Assembly: GCF_040807025.1 (NCBI RefSeq)
Contig: NC_090982.1
Coordinates: 77,355,931-77,419,930, forward strand
DNA length: 64,000 bases
DNA from: Struthio camelus
Taxonomy: Eukaryota > Chordata > Aves > Struthioniformes > Struthionidae
Direction: 5' to 3'
A model generated the notes under the pieces. That model did no database searches, had not been told where the DNA came from, and saw nothing but the letters and a program-made list of their open reading frames with translations. Position numbers and translations under genes: made by a program. Below, piece by piece: positions 22,553 to 35,700 of the stretch; position 1 is the stretch's first letter; each line of letters begins with the position of its first letter.

Positions 22553-24385
22553 AGGGAGAGGGGGAGGCTGCTGCTGCCTAACCAGGCTGTGCAACAAGCC
22601 ATATTCCTGTATTTCCTGGGATTCACACGTCTGTCCTGCTCACAACAGCTGTACAGAATGACAGGAGCAGCTTTACACGTCTTGTGCCATGGCTGCACAG
22701 GAAGGGCATGGAGAGAAGAGAAGAGAAGTCTCTGCACGAGGGGACAGGAGAGGTGCGCTGGGCTGCAAGTTCTGCCCTCCCAGCACAAGAACCAGCTGCA
22801 TCCATTCTGAAGGCAGCCAACTCCTTCCCTTCCTGCCCTGGCTCAGCCCTGGCATTTGAGAGGCCTGAGCATCCTGCTGTATCTAGAGCCTGGTGACCTC
22901 CACCTCCACTTTGCCGTAAGGAGCAGCAAAGTCAGCTCATTCGGGGCCAAGGCAACACAGAGGCAAGGATGCGAGCAAACATTGCCGTAGTCTACGGATG
23001 AACACTCCCATCCATCCACCCAGGCAGGACAAGGCTGCCCCAGTATGCTTGGTACCGTGGTCTTTGCACGCACCCTCTCCCTTTCCCTTGAGTGCACGTG
23101 AGCAGCAGCCCTGCGAGGGTCGAGGCAGCTCGGCAGAGGTATGGAGTCCTCTTGCAGAGGCATCTTGCAGAGAGGACCTCACAGGCACTGCCTGTTTAGG
23201 GCTTCTGCTGCTTACAAGTGACTGGGTTTACATCCAATTAAGCTGTAACGGATAAATTAAAGCCCTGGAGACAACCCTGACTGTGGAAATTGCTGCTGCA
23301 GGATTTACAGTCCCTTCTCTCATCAGCCCCAGTAACTCTACTGTGCTATTTTTGCCCGTGTTATTCTGTTCCTGCCTGACACAGCAGTGTTGAGCTGAGA
23401 CATGGCTAAAGGTCCCCACTGCCACAAAGCCCTCCCATGGTGCAGGCAGGTACAGTCTTAGCAGCTGGGTGCAAAGCAAGGCTGAACCTGCAGCAAACCA
23501 CAAACTGAGCTCCTCAAGCACTGGAGAGGGAAAGGAGGAAGCGGGTCTCCCTGGCTGTGCTTCGCTCCTGAGGAGCCGCAGGGGGAGAGAAGGGGGGCTG
23601 TGTCCTCTTTGCCCTTCTCTGTCTGGGCTTCACACCATCCCCCTCTTATGAGGAGAAGGCTCGATGCTTAACAAACAACACCTTCCTTCTGCGTGCGTGT
23701 GTGGTGGGGCTGACGCATCACCCAGCTGTGAGGCTGTTGTGGGGCAGCAGAGGTGAGAGCCTTTAAATGGCACGGGGAGATCAGTGCAGGGACGTGGGGG
23801 CTGGAGGAGCAGCGCGCATCACTGCTGTGGTGTGGCAAGGTTGTGCGGCAGGGCAGCAAGGTGTGTGCAGGGGGGGCACCTGCTGCACTGGGTCCTTGGG
23901 ACGGATCAGTGACAACCCATCCTGAGCCAAAGATTTGCCCTGCTCAGTGTCCAGGACCCAGATCTGGAACTGTCCCCTCCTCTGCATCTGTGTGCAAGGA
24001 GCCCAGTCATACCTAAGGCTCCTCCTCAGCAAACACACAAAAAAATCAATGACTGGTGCCATTGTGTGTGCAGCAATGTGGGAAAAGAGCTGAGGTTGTC
24101 AGAGGAAGACACCTCTCGGAAGATCTCTGGACCTGCCCCTGTCCTGCATGTTCCCCAGCCCCCTGCTTATGAGAGGGACAGACAAACATCTCCCTCTCTT
24201 GCCCCACATTGCTGGGAAGAGCTGGGTCGGAAATGGGAGAGGAGGGCACAGTAGGGTCCATTGCAACCTGTTAGAAGGCCTGCACGGTGCAAGGAGCCCA
24301 GAGTAGGCGAGAGAAGGTCCTAGCCTCAGTGGTTCAGGTGCAGCCTGGCTATGCCCCACAGCACACAGTACAGGTGATGCAGCGG

Positions 24386-24415
24386 GACTACATTTCCCAG
24401 CAAGCCCTGTAATGC
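24386..24415 (+). promoter_or_regulatory. ZNF143/STAF-like promoter motif
   Basis: The sequence GACTACATTTCCCAGCA followed by AGCCCTG closely resembles the ACTACA-TTCCCAGC-ATGC element bound by ZNF143 (STAF/SBS), usually found within about 200 bases of vertebrate promoters. About 65 bases downstream is an ATG in a good context (GCGCCATGG). No gene was recognised beside it, so the promoter role is inferred from the motif alone. Confidence 0.45.
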
Positions 24416-27400
24416 CTCCTTCACTAAATGCAGAGAGAGGCACCCTGCGCCATGGCTGTAAGCTGCAGCAGCCCACGTTCAGCAGCGAGCAGGGGTTGGT
24501 GCAGTCCCTGCTGTGCAGGCATGTTGCTGCCTCTCTATTCCCTCCCTAGCGCTCCAGCTGCAAGGCCAATGGGGGACCATCCACATTGGGAGGGCTGCAA
24601 ACACTTGTTTTGTCGCTAATTTTCTATGAGCAAAGTCAGCCTAGCACAGGGCAGGGCAGCGTTTGCTCACTGACTGCTGTTCTCTCCTGTTGATGCTTCT
24701 CACACTTGGGTGCGAGTACACTGGACATCTGCAGAGGCAACATCTGCATCCTACCCCCATGTTTTGCAGGTGGTTAGTGATTTCGGCTCCCTGCTTTGCC
24801 TGTCCCCAGACACGCCCCAGTGCCTCTGCCAGGAGGCACGATGTGACAGCTGAGAACGGAGCAGCCGATGCTTGAGCCCAGCTGAGGGAGTGCCTGCTGG
24901 GAGCCCTAGGGGCTGTGTATCTGAAAACACTGAAAACATTGAAAAAACACTGAAAAAAGAGGGATAGGCAGCCCTGGCCAGGTCTGCACCATCTGTGACC
25001 TATGGTGACATGGCGCACAGCCATGTGAGCAGGTCTAAATCCTTCCAGTGAACAAGTGCTGCAGAGAGCTTCACTGGTCACCAGATGCCCAGGCCAGAAA
25101 CATGGCTTCATGCCAACCAGATAGGGGAAATCTTTAATGTTGCAGCCTCCAGCATCTCCGACCCTGGTCCTGATCCAACTTGTCTTGCTTATCTCCCAGT
25201 ACGTGCCATGTTCCCTTCCTCCTCCAAGGCTGCCCACCTGGTAAGAGCTGCTCTTTGCCCTCCTGACCTGGCCCTGGGCAGTGGGGCTCTCAGCAGCTCC
25301 ATACTCATCCCAGAAGGCTGTACCAGCTTTGCTCCATTCCCTTCCCCTTGCCAGGCTATTAGTAATACTCCCTAGCCACAATGCAGCATCCCTGAATTGC
25401 TTGCGGTTCTGCCAGACATAAGCCAGGAGCAGAGACGCCAATAAGCTGGTCTGGCTGCATCAGTGGGCAGAGCAGGACCACATCAGAGGCCTGCACAGGG
25501 CAGGCCTTGGTGAGCTAGGGAGCAGCCCTGTGACCCATGCTGCCAGCTGTGGGAGAGCAGGGCAGGCAGTGAGGCCTGGTGTATTCAGTTGGGCTTGGCC
25601 CATGGCATTGAGGAACAGCCTTCACCTGTGGTTTGTCACTGTCCTTTGACCTGCACAGCTTGCCATTCCTTCAGGGAGGAACTCAAAAGCAGCACAGCAG
25701 TGTACAGGGAGAGGGCAGAGAGAGTGTGCATAGCTCAGCACAGTGACTGCCAGGGACCCTACAATAACAAATCAGCATGCACAGTCCATCCCAGAGACCC
25801 TACATTAACACACCCAACATCCTCAGTCTTGATCTGGCTTCCTTACCCATCCCAGACCAGAGAAAAGGACACCCTCCTGGAAGAAAGCAATGCATCAGGC
25901 TGGGGAGCTGTTCACCTGCAAACTCTGAGCAAAGAATGGTCAGGAAGGATGCACCCCACCCTGGTCACAGGTACATGGATGAAAGAGATGCTCCTAACCC
26001 CTTCTGCTCTCCTGCCCCAACTAGAGACCATGTAGCCCTGCTTATTCTCCCAGATGCCTGAGCAAGAGGTAGGTGCTGCCAGAGGTTCCCCCACCATCAA
26101 GCCAGCGGTCACTCAGGCTACCCCTCTCTGAGTAATTCACCTGACAAGGCACGGGCCTGAGCACGGTCCTGTAATCAGCTACACTGTTTAGTTGCCAACA
26201 TACTCCCTGGTGTAGTTTTGGACTGTGCCAAATAGGACAGGGCTCATTTTAGGGAAAGTCATGGGCCAGGATGAGTCCCAGTAGGAAGCCTGGGCACGGC
26301 CACTTCCGGGGAGAGAGGAGAGTTCAGCCATGTGCTTGGTCTCGTGTGACTGCTGCCTTCCCACTCCGCTTCCCCCCAGCTGCATGCTGGGGTGCAGAGG
26401 AGCAGGGTGAGGGTGCTGGGATTTGTGTGGTCCCACACAAATGGGAGCCTTTCTCCTGTAGGTTGCCAGAGCCAGGGCCGAGTGGGCACTGAGGTGCTCT
26501 GTCCACATGCATGGGGTGTTGGAGGAGCCAGAAAGCAGAGCCTCAGCTCTGCACCAGCAAGAGCAGGAACACCCTGTAACTGGGGGCACTTCCCACCCCC
26601 TTCTCTTTTTCCTGTGACCTATCTGGACCCCTGGCCAGGTAGGGCAGGCTGGAGCAGCACAGGCTGGAGCGTGGCCCAGCATCAGGAGGGAAGGCGGCTG
26701 CATTGTGTGCAGCGTGGAAGCCGCTGTCATGCTGCTGCTTGCCGCCAATTTAGTCATGGCTCTTTATTGCTTCTCCTGGCTGCTGAAAATCTCATGTGCA
26801 GCACTGGCAGCATTTCTCACCTCCTGCCCTCTCCCATGAGACAAGGCACTCCGAACTCCAAGGAGGTGAATCAGCACACCTCAGGGGACCTGGGCTGAAA
26901 AACCTTCCCACACCCTTGAGTACCTGCATGGGTCCAGCACAGACCTTGCCATGTCTCTCAGGGTCTGCCATGAGGAGACATGGTGTGAAGGAAAGGAAAA
27001 GAGGTGTGCTGCTGGGGCCACCTTTAAAATACAACAGGGCAAGGGAGCAGGGGTGTCCACATGCAGCAGCCTTCTACTCTACAATGGGTGAGAAATCAGG
27101 AGGGAAAGTGGCTCCTCCTCAGCCATATTAGTGGGGTACATCTGAGCTCAAAGATCCCAGCCCAGCAGCAGCAGGAGCAAATGATATGTCAACCAGAGCA
27201 ACTGGGAGCAGTGCCACCTTAAACTGGAGTCTCTGCAGGCCTCAGCAAACTGTGGAGCTGAGATGAGTGGGGCAGGGTCTAGGTCTTGCTGGGCTTGTTC
27301 AGCACCCTGCGCACTGGAGCGCTGTTCTCAGGTAGCGCTTGTATATGCCACCGTAACATATTCATGACTGTGATTAAAGTGGCCTAGTTTCTGTCCACCT

Positions 27401-30400
27401 GTGTCACAGGTGGCTGGCCACCCCACCCTGCTGAGCCCTCATCCTGTGGTGCCTAGATTGCGCCAGCTCTGGACAAACTGGTCTTCTAGGGTAGTCGCAG
27501 CCAGGAAGAGACCTGGTGCTGCAGGCTGGGGGTGAGCCAAGTGTGTCACCATCAGTCCAGCGCCTGGAATGCAAGCCACACCATGACACATCTGGAGTCC
27601 TTGTATATGGGACATTCAGGAGCATCCATATGGATGCCCTGTAGCCTGGGCTCTCAGGAGGAAAAGCCAGCACAAGCATCATCTCACCAAGCTCCCCAGG
27701 GAAACTCCAACATCCTCCTCTCAATCCAGTGGGAGACTTAACTTTCCCTCATGACCCAGGGCAAAGCAGCATCTCTCCCTCTCCACTGCCTCCTGTTTGG
27801 GAAACTGCCTCTTCAGCCTGCTTGTCCTGTGGCAGACAAAGCAGGCCCTGGGCTCTGCAGGATTTCTGCTGGCAGACTGGGAATGGGATTAGATAGCTCC
27901 CTGTGGGAGCTGTCTCATGGGATGGGACCTTTCCTTTGTCTCTGGGTCAGCCATGGCCCTGCCCAAGATCTGCTCAGGATCTTCCTCTTGGCTTGAACCT
28001 GGTCTGGAAATAGAGGTGATTTTATGCATATATTTATACAACAAAGGCCAGCTGCTCCCTTTGCTCCGGGCACCATGCCATCCTCACCACTCACATTGTC
28101 TTACCCAGGACATGGTGTCCTCCTCTCTCCTTTTCCTCCACCTGCTCACAGCCTTTGTGGGGACTAAGGTCACACCAAGACAAACCTTTGCCAAGGCTTC
28201 AAACATCCTGAAGGTTGGGGGAAACCAATGTGCTCCCAACATGTTCTGCAGGGCCATGCATTGAGGATAGGGGGTAAGCAGGAGACCAGTCCCCCCTGGG
28301 AAATTCTTGCAAACAGTGCCTTTGACCTTCATTGTAGGAAGCGAGTCCTAGCTGTCCCCCACCAAACAACCTTGTAAACCAGGCAGCTGCTGGTTTGCAG
28401 GGCATGAGGGCAGCCTCATGCCCTCAAATGCCATCCCATATGACAAAGTACAGGGCCTGTGGGGTTGTGGGCTGCAGCAGGAGGCCTGGGAGCATTCCTG
28501 GGGATGAAGGTGATTGATGTCTGTGTTACCAAACATATCCTGGCTTTGATGAGGCACAGCACTTTGCTGATGGCAACCCCGTGGCCAGGACACTGAGAGC
28601 CCTCCTGGGATGGGTCAGAAAGGAGCTCTGGTTCCCGCTGGGGGCAATGTGAAGAGACCACCACATCCGAGGCATTATCAATGTGGTGCCAGCCAGAGAC
28701 GATGGGGCTGTGCAGCCCTCAGAGGAATAGCTTTACACCACTAGCTGTGCCACATTCCCTCTCCAGGCTACTGGCTCCAGTTCACTGAGGAAACAGCTGC
28801 TTGGCTTTTTCTTCCCTATTCAATCTGGTTCCTTCCGGACTCAGGATATTTTGGGCACTTCTCTGTTCCCAGTTACCCTGGGTGGCATAGGCAGTTTCTC
28901 AGGACTTGCTTTCCTTTGGAAGCTGTAGAAGCTGAGAACTGAAAAGGGGAAATACCAAGACCTTTATTTAAGACCCATGGATGGAGGGAGAGACTCAGGA
29001 TGCCACCAAACACATGCACTCCATCAGCTGTCAGTGAGATCCTATTAAAGAGAGCTATGATGTTTAGGGCCAGCATATGGGGTTGGGCGGAACATTTTTG
29101 GAGAAGTAACATAGGCCAATGCAGTGAAGGAGGTGCACAGTGAAGGGTTTGCTTAGGATAGAGAACTGCTCCACCTGGGCAGTGAGAAAGACTGCAGTCA
29201 CAGCATGCCACCCCTGCCAGAAGGCAGATAGGGTACTGCGCTAGGAAATGTACAGACAGAAAGAGCAGCTTGTCTAAGGCAGGAGTCTGGAGCAGATCTA
29301 GCCTTTGGCAGTGGGGAGACTGTGAGCCTCAGCTCTACTCATCCCAAGAGCCTGAGAAACCTCATCCAAAGATAAAGGCTATTGTCATCTAATGTGTTCC
29401 TGTGAGGAGACCCTGGCCAGCACTGTGAGCTGTTGTCTCAGCCATGCTGTCAGATGAAGAAGCCAAGCTAGCATGTTCTGTCCAGGACTGCGAGAATGTG
29501 CAGGGAGAGATCGTGAGTCTGGTCTGAGACTTTGCATCAGATCTCACAGTTCCTGCCTCCTGGGCTTAGCGAGGCTCCCTGTCTGGAGGAACGTGTGGAA
29601 GACAGTTCTGGGAGTGGGAGCAGGAACAGCTGGACCAAATGTGGAATTACTCAGAGGTCAGAGCTGGAAATCCCATTTCTGAACACACCTTCATCAAACC
29701 ACACCAAAATGCAGTATCCCACGTTCCTCCAGCCTTACTCCACCCTGCTTGCAGCTGCAAACTGCTTATGTTCAATTTTGAGTGCTAAAAATATCCTTCT
29801 GAGTGGTCAGCAGATGGGACGGCGTTGCAGCATTAGAGTGAAGGGTCACACAGGGGAGTGAGATTGTATTTGAGGGAGAAGTAGGCTGCAGAACAAGGCC
29901 AAACTGGCATGAGCCGCATGGGTGGGTGGGGGGGGGGCTGTGGGCAGGCTGGCACTGCAGAGGGCAACGTGCCAAGGCTGCAGTACAGGGCAGAGTTGCT
30001 TGCTTGCATTTGGTCCATGCACCGGGGAGAGGGGCATGGTGGGGTGGGGGAATGGGGAACAAGCACAGATGGACTCAGGAAGGTGGGGAGATATTCATGA
30101 CATACAACAGACAGCAGGTCTTGCTCCCTCCTCTGGAAGGAGCTTGCTGCAGCAGCTCAAGGCAGAGCAGAGGGGAAGGCAGGGTGCTTATCCAGCCCCC
30201 CAGGGCCTGCCGCATGTCTGCTTGGCATGCAGGAGCACCCTACTGGGACCAATGCACCCTGCCAGGTGTCCCCCTGTCACATATCTGCTCTCAGCCCACC
30301 CCATCTGATCTGGGGGACTCCAGGCTAAGGACAGAGCTGGTGGCTCTGCAAGCCACCTTGCCAGCAAGCGAGAGATGACAGCCACGAGCGGCCAGTGCCA

Positions 30401-31244
30401 CAAGAGGGAGTCCCTGCCCAGGCTGCTCTGTCGGCTGGGTGACAGCAAAGATACCCTAGCACTGTCCCTCTCCAAGGCCAGCACAGCTCACTACGAACCT
30501 CCTAGACTTTTTTTCTGGGCCCAGGGCAGACTGTGATAGCCCATCATGACCAGGCTATCACCCTGGAGGGAGATCCCTCTGCTCCCCAGAACTATTGGGG
30601 CTCCATTTACCCTCCTTCTGCCTAGAGGCTTGGGATTCTCTCCCCAGCTCTGGGGGAGACATGCTGGAGGGGACCAGGATGCCTGGGTTTTATCATCTGG
30701 GAAGGGCCTGGAGGGCTTCTAAGTTCACAACTCTGGACACCTGAGAGAAACTGTGACTGCCCCCCTGCTTTGGCTTCCCTGGAGCACAGGGTGGCACAGT
30801 CTAGTGGCTCATGGGGTAGAACTGCGCTCTCTACAAGCACCACCTGGCTAGAGGAGCATGACACCACAGGGCCCCTGCTTGGGGTAAGGCACAGGGCTGG
30901 CAGGCATTCCTGGAAGCAATGAATGAGTGAATGAGTGCTGTGGCTTTCAATTTATCCTCATCACTGTGCTAGTGCATGTTATATGCTAAGAGAACAAATA
31001 TTTAAAAATGGTAAATTTCTGTGAAGGAGGAAGCCAAATACAGATTTCTAGGCCCCAATGCATTTAAGGACAGGGAACAAGAAAAGGATTATGGACATCA
31101 ACTGCAGTAGGAAGGCTCTTGCACCAAATGCATTTCCTAAGTTCAGTCATTTTCCTTCACTGATTTTGCTTCTTTCTTGCAGCAAAGAGAACCAGTGAGC
31201 AGGTCTACATTTTACCCTGGGATTTTATGATGCCATTACCCAGT

Positions 31245-31346
31245 AAGTTCTCACTGTGGCCATACTCCTGGTCTTGGCACCTCTGCTGGGTGCATAGGGA
31301 CAGAAAGACCACGGTCCCAAAGCCCAGGGAGCATCCAAGAAAACAG
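31245..31346 (+). pseudogene. Dead signal-peptide exon of the sushi/FN3 receptor family
   Basis: The stretch aligns by eye with the signal-peptide exon at 32710-32821: it keeps the AILLVLAPLLGA-type hydrophobic core and the GPKAQGASKKT end. It has lost the start ATG at the expected place, has an in-frame TAG after the hydrophobic core, and the GTAAG donor reads AGAAG. It is therefore a relic of an older array copy. No other exon of this copy was found. Confidence 0.65.
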
Positions 31347-32554
31347 AGAAGGTCTAATTTGGTTTTGATGATCCTCTCTGTGCAAGTTTGCTGGGAGGCT
31401 TTACCCCATTCATCTCAAAATACTATATGCGAGAGGGCTGGACTTGATGTACTGGTGTTTTTGAGCTGATAATAGGAGAGACCCAGCTTGAAGAAACTCC
31501 TCAAGGTCTCTTCTGTGCTGAGGCAGTGTGGGCAGATGCACTGAGGTGTCCCACAGTGCTGAGAATGGTGGTTCCTGGGAAAGGACCAGTCCTGGAGCCC
31601 CAGCTGGTTGGTGGAGACCACCACCATAGCAGGATAGCAGTAACGGTTTGGAGGAGAGAGCAAATAAGCCACATCTGGCTGGTTCAAGATCTTGTCAGGC
31701 CTGAAAGGAGACAAGGTAAGGTCAATTTGCTACAGGTGAAGCTCAACAGCAGGATTGTTGCAGCTATGCTGGCTTAAGGTAATGAGTAGTGAGATTTGGG
31801 GGCAAAGGTGATGCAGTATAAGATCAGTTGACTTAGCTAGAAAAAAGTGGATACATTTTCACCTGCAGTTTCTTGTTACTAGCTCTAGCACGAAGCAGTA
31901 AAGTCCAGGTCAAACACAGGTCAGAAGCTATTGGTGTCTACTGAATGTCTTTGCATAGAGTATTGAGAGGAACTGGCAGAAATGAGGGAGTAGAGTATGA
32001 TATAGGGGCATCAGCTGGTTTCAGCCATGTCATCTCAGTGAAGAAACTGGGTGCCTTGGCTGGAAACTGTCACGTTCTGTAAATGGCCTGTATGAGATCC
32101 ACAAGCATGAGCAGCACAGATTTGATGGCTGGCTTTGCATCACGCATGAAGCAATATGTGAGAACCCTTTCCAGGAATGAATTTCAAGTTCTGCTTCCCA
32201 TGTAATTTCACTGCATATGCTGAATGGTTAGCAGCAAGGCTTTATGTGGTATCTGGGTGGCTCATTCACAGATGTGATATATTTTCTGAGGGTGAGTCAC
32301 AGGCAGATGAAACAGGATTGTTTTTTTCTTGACACCCACAACTTGATTTCTAGGGAGAGATGAGTAAAACAGGTTTGAAAAAGTTTTGGAGATGCTTATG
32401 GGACCAGGATTATATGATGGCTGCCTGAGATAGCTTGGGAAAAGGCTGGACTGGGCCACCAGGGAGATCAAACAAGCCCTGGACCTTGAACATGGTGCTT
32501 CTGTGCACGCAGGCAAGGAAAGAAAGTGGCTTTGACATCAGTGGGAGACTGTCT
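31347..32554. other. Spacer between receptor copies
   Basis: No coding exon is recognised. The sequence probably contains decayed flanking DNA of the older array copy. Confidence 0.35.
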
Positions 32555-32709
32555 GACCAAAGAGGAAGCTTCTTCCACCACATGCAGTTTCCCTGTGTGG
32601 CTGTTTCATTTCTGTGTCTACAAGTACTTCACTTGCGCTCAGTTACACAGACACCTTTCCTGAGGAGCAGTGGGTGGGCAGAGACCTCAGTCCTGGGCTG
32701 GATGCTAAC
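32555..32709 (+). promoter_or_regulatory. Conserved proximal promoter / 5' UTR of partial receptor copy
   Basis: This segment aligns by eye with the sequence upstream of the start codons of the two full copies (42040-42204 and 52953-53117). Shared blocks include CAAAGAGGAAGC or CAAAGAGAGAGG, TTTCCCTG(T/C)GTGGCTGTTTC and CAGTTACA. GAGGAA is a PU.1/ETS-like core, compatible with blood-cell expression, but this is a motif guess. No TATA box is seen. Confidence 0.4.
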
Positions 32710-35700
32710 ATGGCTCTGCAAGGGCTGGCTCTGGCCTTTCTCCTGGTCCTTGCACCTCTGCTACCTGCACAGAAACAGAAGGATCCTGGTCCCAAAACCC
32801 AGGGAGCAGCCAAGGAAGCAGGTAAGAGCTGGTTTCTCCTCTCTTTTCAAGAGAAGGTTTTGTTACTTCCTTCCCTGCAAGTCTGTTTTTCAGCTTTACC
32901 CCATTTGGCCCACAGAAGCTGAGGTGAACAGGGCTGAAACTGATGTCCACGTTAGTCCCAAGACAGTCGGGCATCAGTCAGGTTGCAGTGGGGTGAAGCT
33001 GTGTTTGGGGGTGGGGGGCAGCAAGCCTCAAGGTACTGGGAAAGCCTCTGAGAGCGTGGGGGCTGTAAAGTTCCTCCAAGGAGTGGGAGCAGGAGTGTGT
33101 GATTTTCCCAGGGCCATCGGAGCAATGTCCCCATTGCAGGGATGATGGGTGCTAGTCCTCAGCAAAGACCTCAGGAGCTGTGAGCTGAGTCCCTGTGTCA
33201 GTGGGGATGCCTGCTCTCTGCTGGAGACCCTGGAGACCGCAGTGGTGGGAGCTATGGTTTGGTGAGATTGTTCTTTAATAGTCTTGTTCTGCTTCCCACC
33301 AATGCCATGAGGGGGTGAGTTGTTGTCTCTATGGGGAAATCTGAGCAGAAGTGGCTTGGAAAATCACCCTATGGCACATGAGTCATGTTACCCATCTGTA
33401 GTGGCTGGAGGGACACTACCCTTTCAGCAAGAGGCAGCTCTCAGCTATCTGTAAAAAGGGCAGTGTGAAGTCAATTTCCCAGGTTTCACCAGCAGCTCTT
33501 GCCACTTGCTCTCATTCCCCATAGCTTATCTCTCATGAGCCCTCTCAATACTCACAGCTCTCCCCTCCTTGACCTGCTGCCTGGGGAATGGAGGAAGCTG
33601 CAATGTGCTTGGTAGTGGCATTGGCTCTGAATGACTGCGGGAGCTTTTTGGATCTGCAGCCACAGAAGAGGTGTGGAGCACAGAACTGAAGTTCTGCCTG
33701 TTACCCCCTTTACCGTGCAGCTGGCATCTGCAGCACAGAAAGGGGCAGAGGAGTGTGTGGATTATGGGTAGCCTAGGAGAGCTTGCCTCAGCCTACACAA
33801 AGAGGAAAGCCAGGGAAAGGCTGCACAAGGGCTTTTGCTGCAGTTTGTGCTCTTCAAGTATCATCAGGGAATTAATCCAGCTTATTTTCACGTCTACCAT
33901 AGATGTATGGTTTTCCCACTTTCTCTGCACGTCCTACATCCTTTATGTTTCGTGATAGCTATGAATAGCCAAATGATCCACATGCATTTTCTAGACCAGA
34001 TCTAAACAACAAAGGTATGAAAAATTCTGCCTTAGCCATGTCACTTGCTGACAGTGCCAACGGCCCAGTCTTGCTGGCCTTCCTTTCCCCAATGAGCTCT
34101 ACATAAGACAATCTCATGCTCCCATTGCTCTCACTTACTTCATCCCCTCTTGTCCCTTGGCCTTCCTAACTGTTTCCCCACATGCTCCTCCTGTTGTTTT
34201 CTACTTCCTTTGTAGTTCAACCTACTTTTTACTGTGTACTATTGCATTTCAGGTCATCATCAGCCTCATAACTGAGCCAGGCTGTGCTCTCACTGCAAAC
34301 CCTTTCCTCCTTCTGTGTAGGGTATTTCTGCATAGCCTTTCATATCATAACTTCATCACAGGGACAGCTAGCCTTCTCAAACTCTTTCCTGACAATTACC
34401 AACAGGAAACCTGTCCTCACCATGTGTGAAAGTCTGCTTCTTGAAGTGTGTTTCATTTTGCTTGCAGAGGGATTTACTCCCTGGTGCCTGGTGTCCCTGG
34501 TCAAATGCTTGGCCCTGGGGAGGTAGCCCACTGTGGTGGTCTACTGTGGTGGAAGCCTCCCTGTCTCCCCTCTCCTTTAATCGTGGGAAAAGGGAAATGT
34601 TCATACTGGGGATATCTAACTAAGCACACACTGAGTCAAGGGCTTAACATCTGTCAAGGCTTTTGGTTGTCACAATGAAGTCTGTGGTCTGAGGGTGCTA
34701 GGAGGCATCCAGGTGAGGGGGAAGAAGTTCCTACCTGCACAAGTTAAGCAGTCTCAAAGGATGAGGTAGGGGCCACTGTCCTCTGAAGTAAAGGGCCAGA
34801 GCCAGGATGGAGATGGTGTCGTAAAAACCCACTACGAGATAAGGGAAGTTCAGTGATGCCCCTGTTCCAGGGTATGTGAGTGCAAGCCCCGAGGGGGCTG
34901 GTTGGCAGGAAGTGGGCAGATATAAAGATGTGCATGCATAGCTTAAAAGGAGTGTTTCATCCTATCTGTGCTTTTTGGGGAGGCAGCAAATTGGCCAGCT
35001 CCTACCCTGATGCCTCCTCACAGATGCAGGTTGCACTGGGTGAGCAAGCCTGGGTGATGTGTCTGCCAGAGGAGGACAAGACACACTCACTTTGGATGGA
35101 GTGTACAGAAGAGACTGGGTTCACTGAGTGCCACATGAGTCATGTGGCCAGCATTGTGAATGTTGCAACCTAAGGGCAGGCTGGCAGTGCTGAAAGCTGC
35201 TCAAAGGGTGAAGTCAGGACAGTGTGTGGTGGTGGCAGAGACTTGCTGGAGTTGATGCCTTCCCACTGCCCCTGTCTTTGGGGCAGATCCACCAGGCTGC
35301 TGGATCTGGCAGCTGGGATCCCTCGCAGAAGCGTGGGACAGCGCAGGGTGGGGCAGGCGCGCCTGCGGGAACCCTTCCTCATCCCTGGCGTGACCGGGGT
35401 AAATGCACTGGGGTCTAGGTTTAGGGGCAATCCCTGATCCTGGGAGGGGCTCATCCCTGCAACCCCTCTGAAGGGATGAGGTCCCATTGCCCCGAGAATG
35501 CTGCCAGAGCCAGGGGATGCCCAGGGCTCTCCCTCATTTCTGTCGCACACAGGAAGATGCAAAGCCCCCTCCAGCTGGGTCCCCAAGCTGCGGTTTACCC
35601 CTGACAAGACCAGCTACACCTTGAATGACCTGGTGCAGCTGAGTTGTGTGGGGGGCTACCAGCCATCAGTCCCCGTGGTCAGATGCATTTCCAACCGCAG

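Larger units (their letters stand above)
21131..31240. other. Intergenic region without recognised genes (10 kb)
   Basis: I scanned both strands for recognisable domains and for in-phase exon pairs and found none. The base composition falls towards moderate GC, and open frames are short. Small tandem features are listed separately. A non-coding RNA or a very divergent gene cannot be excluded. Confidence 0.5.

Noticed and set aside
28084-28264. + strand frame with a hydrophobic start (MVSSSLLFLHLLTAFVG)
   Set aside because: It looks like a signal peptide, but no following exon with matching phase or any recognisable domain was found.
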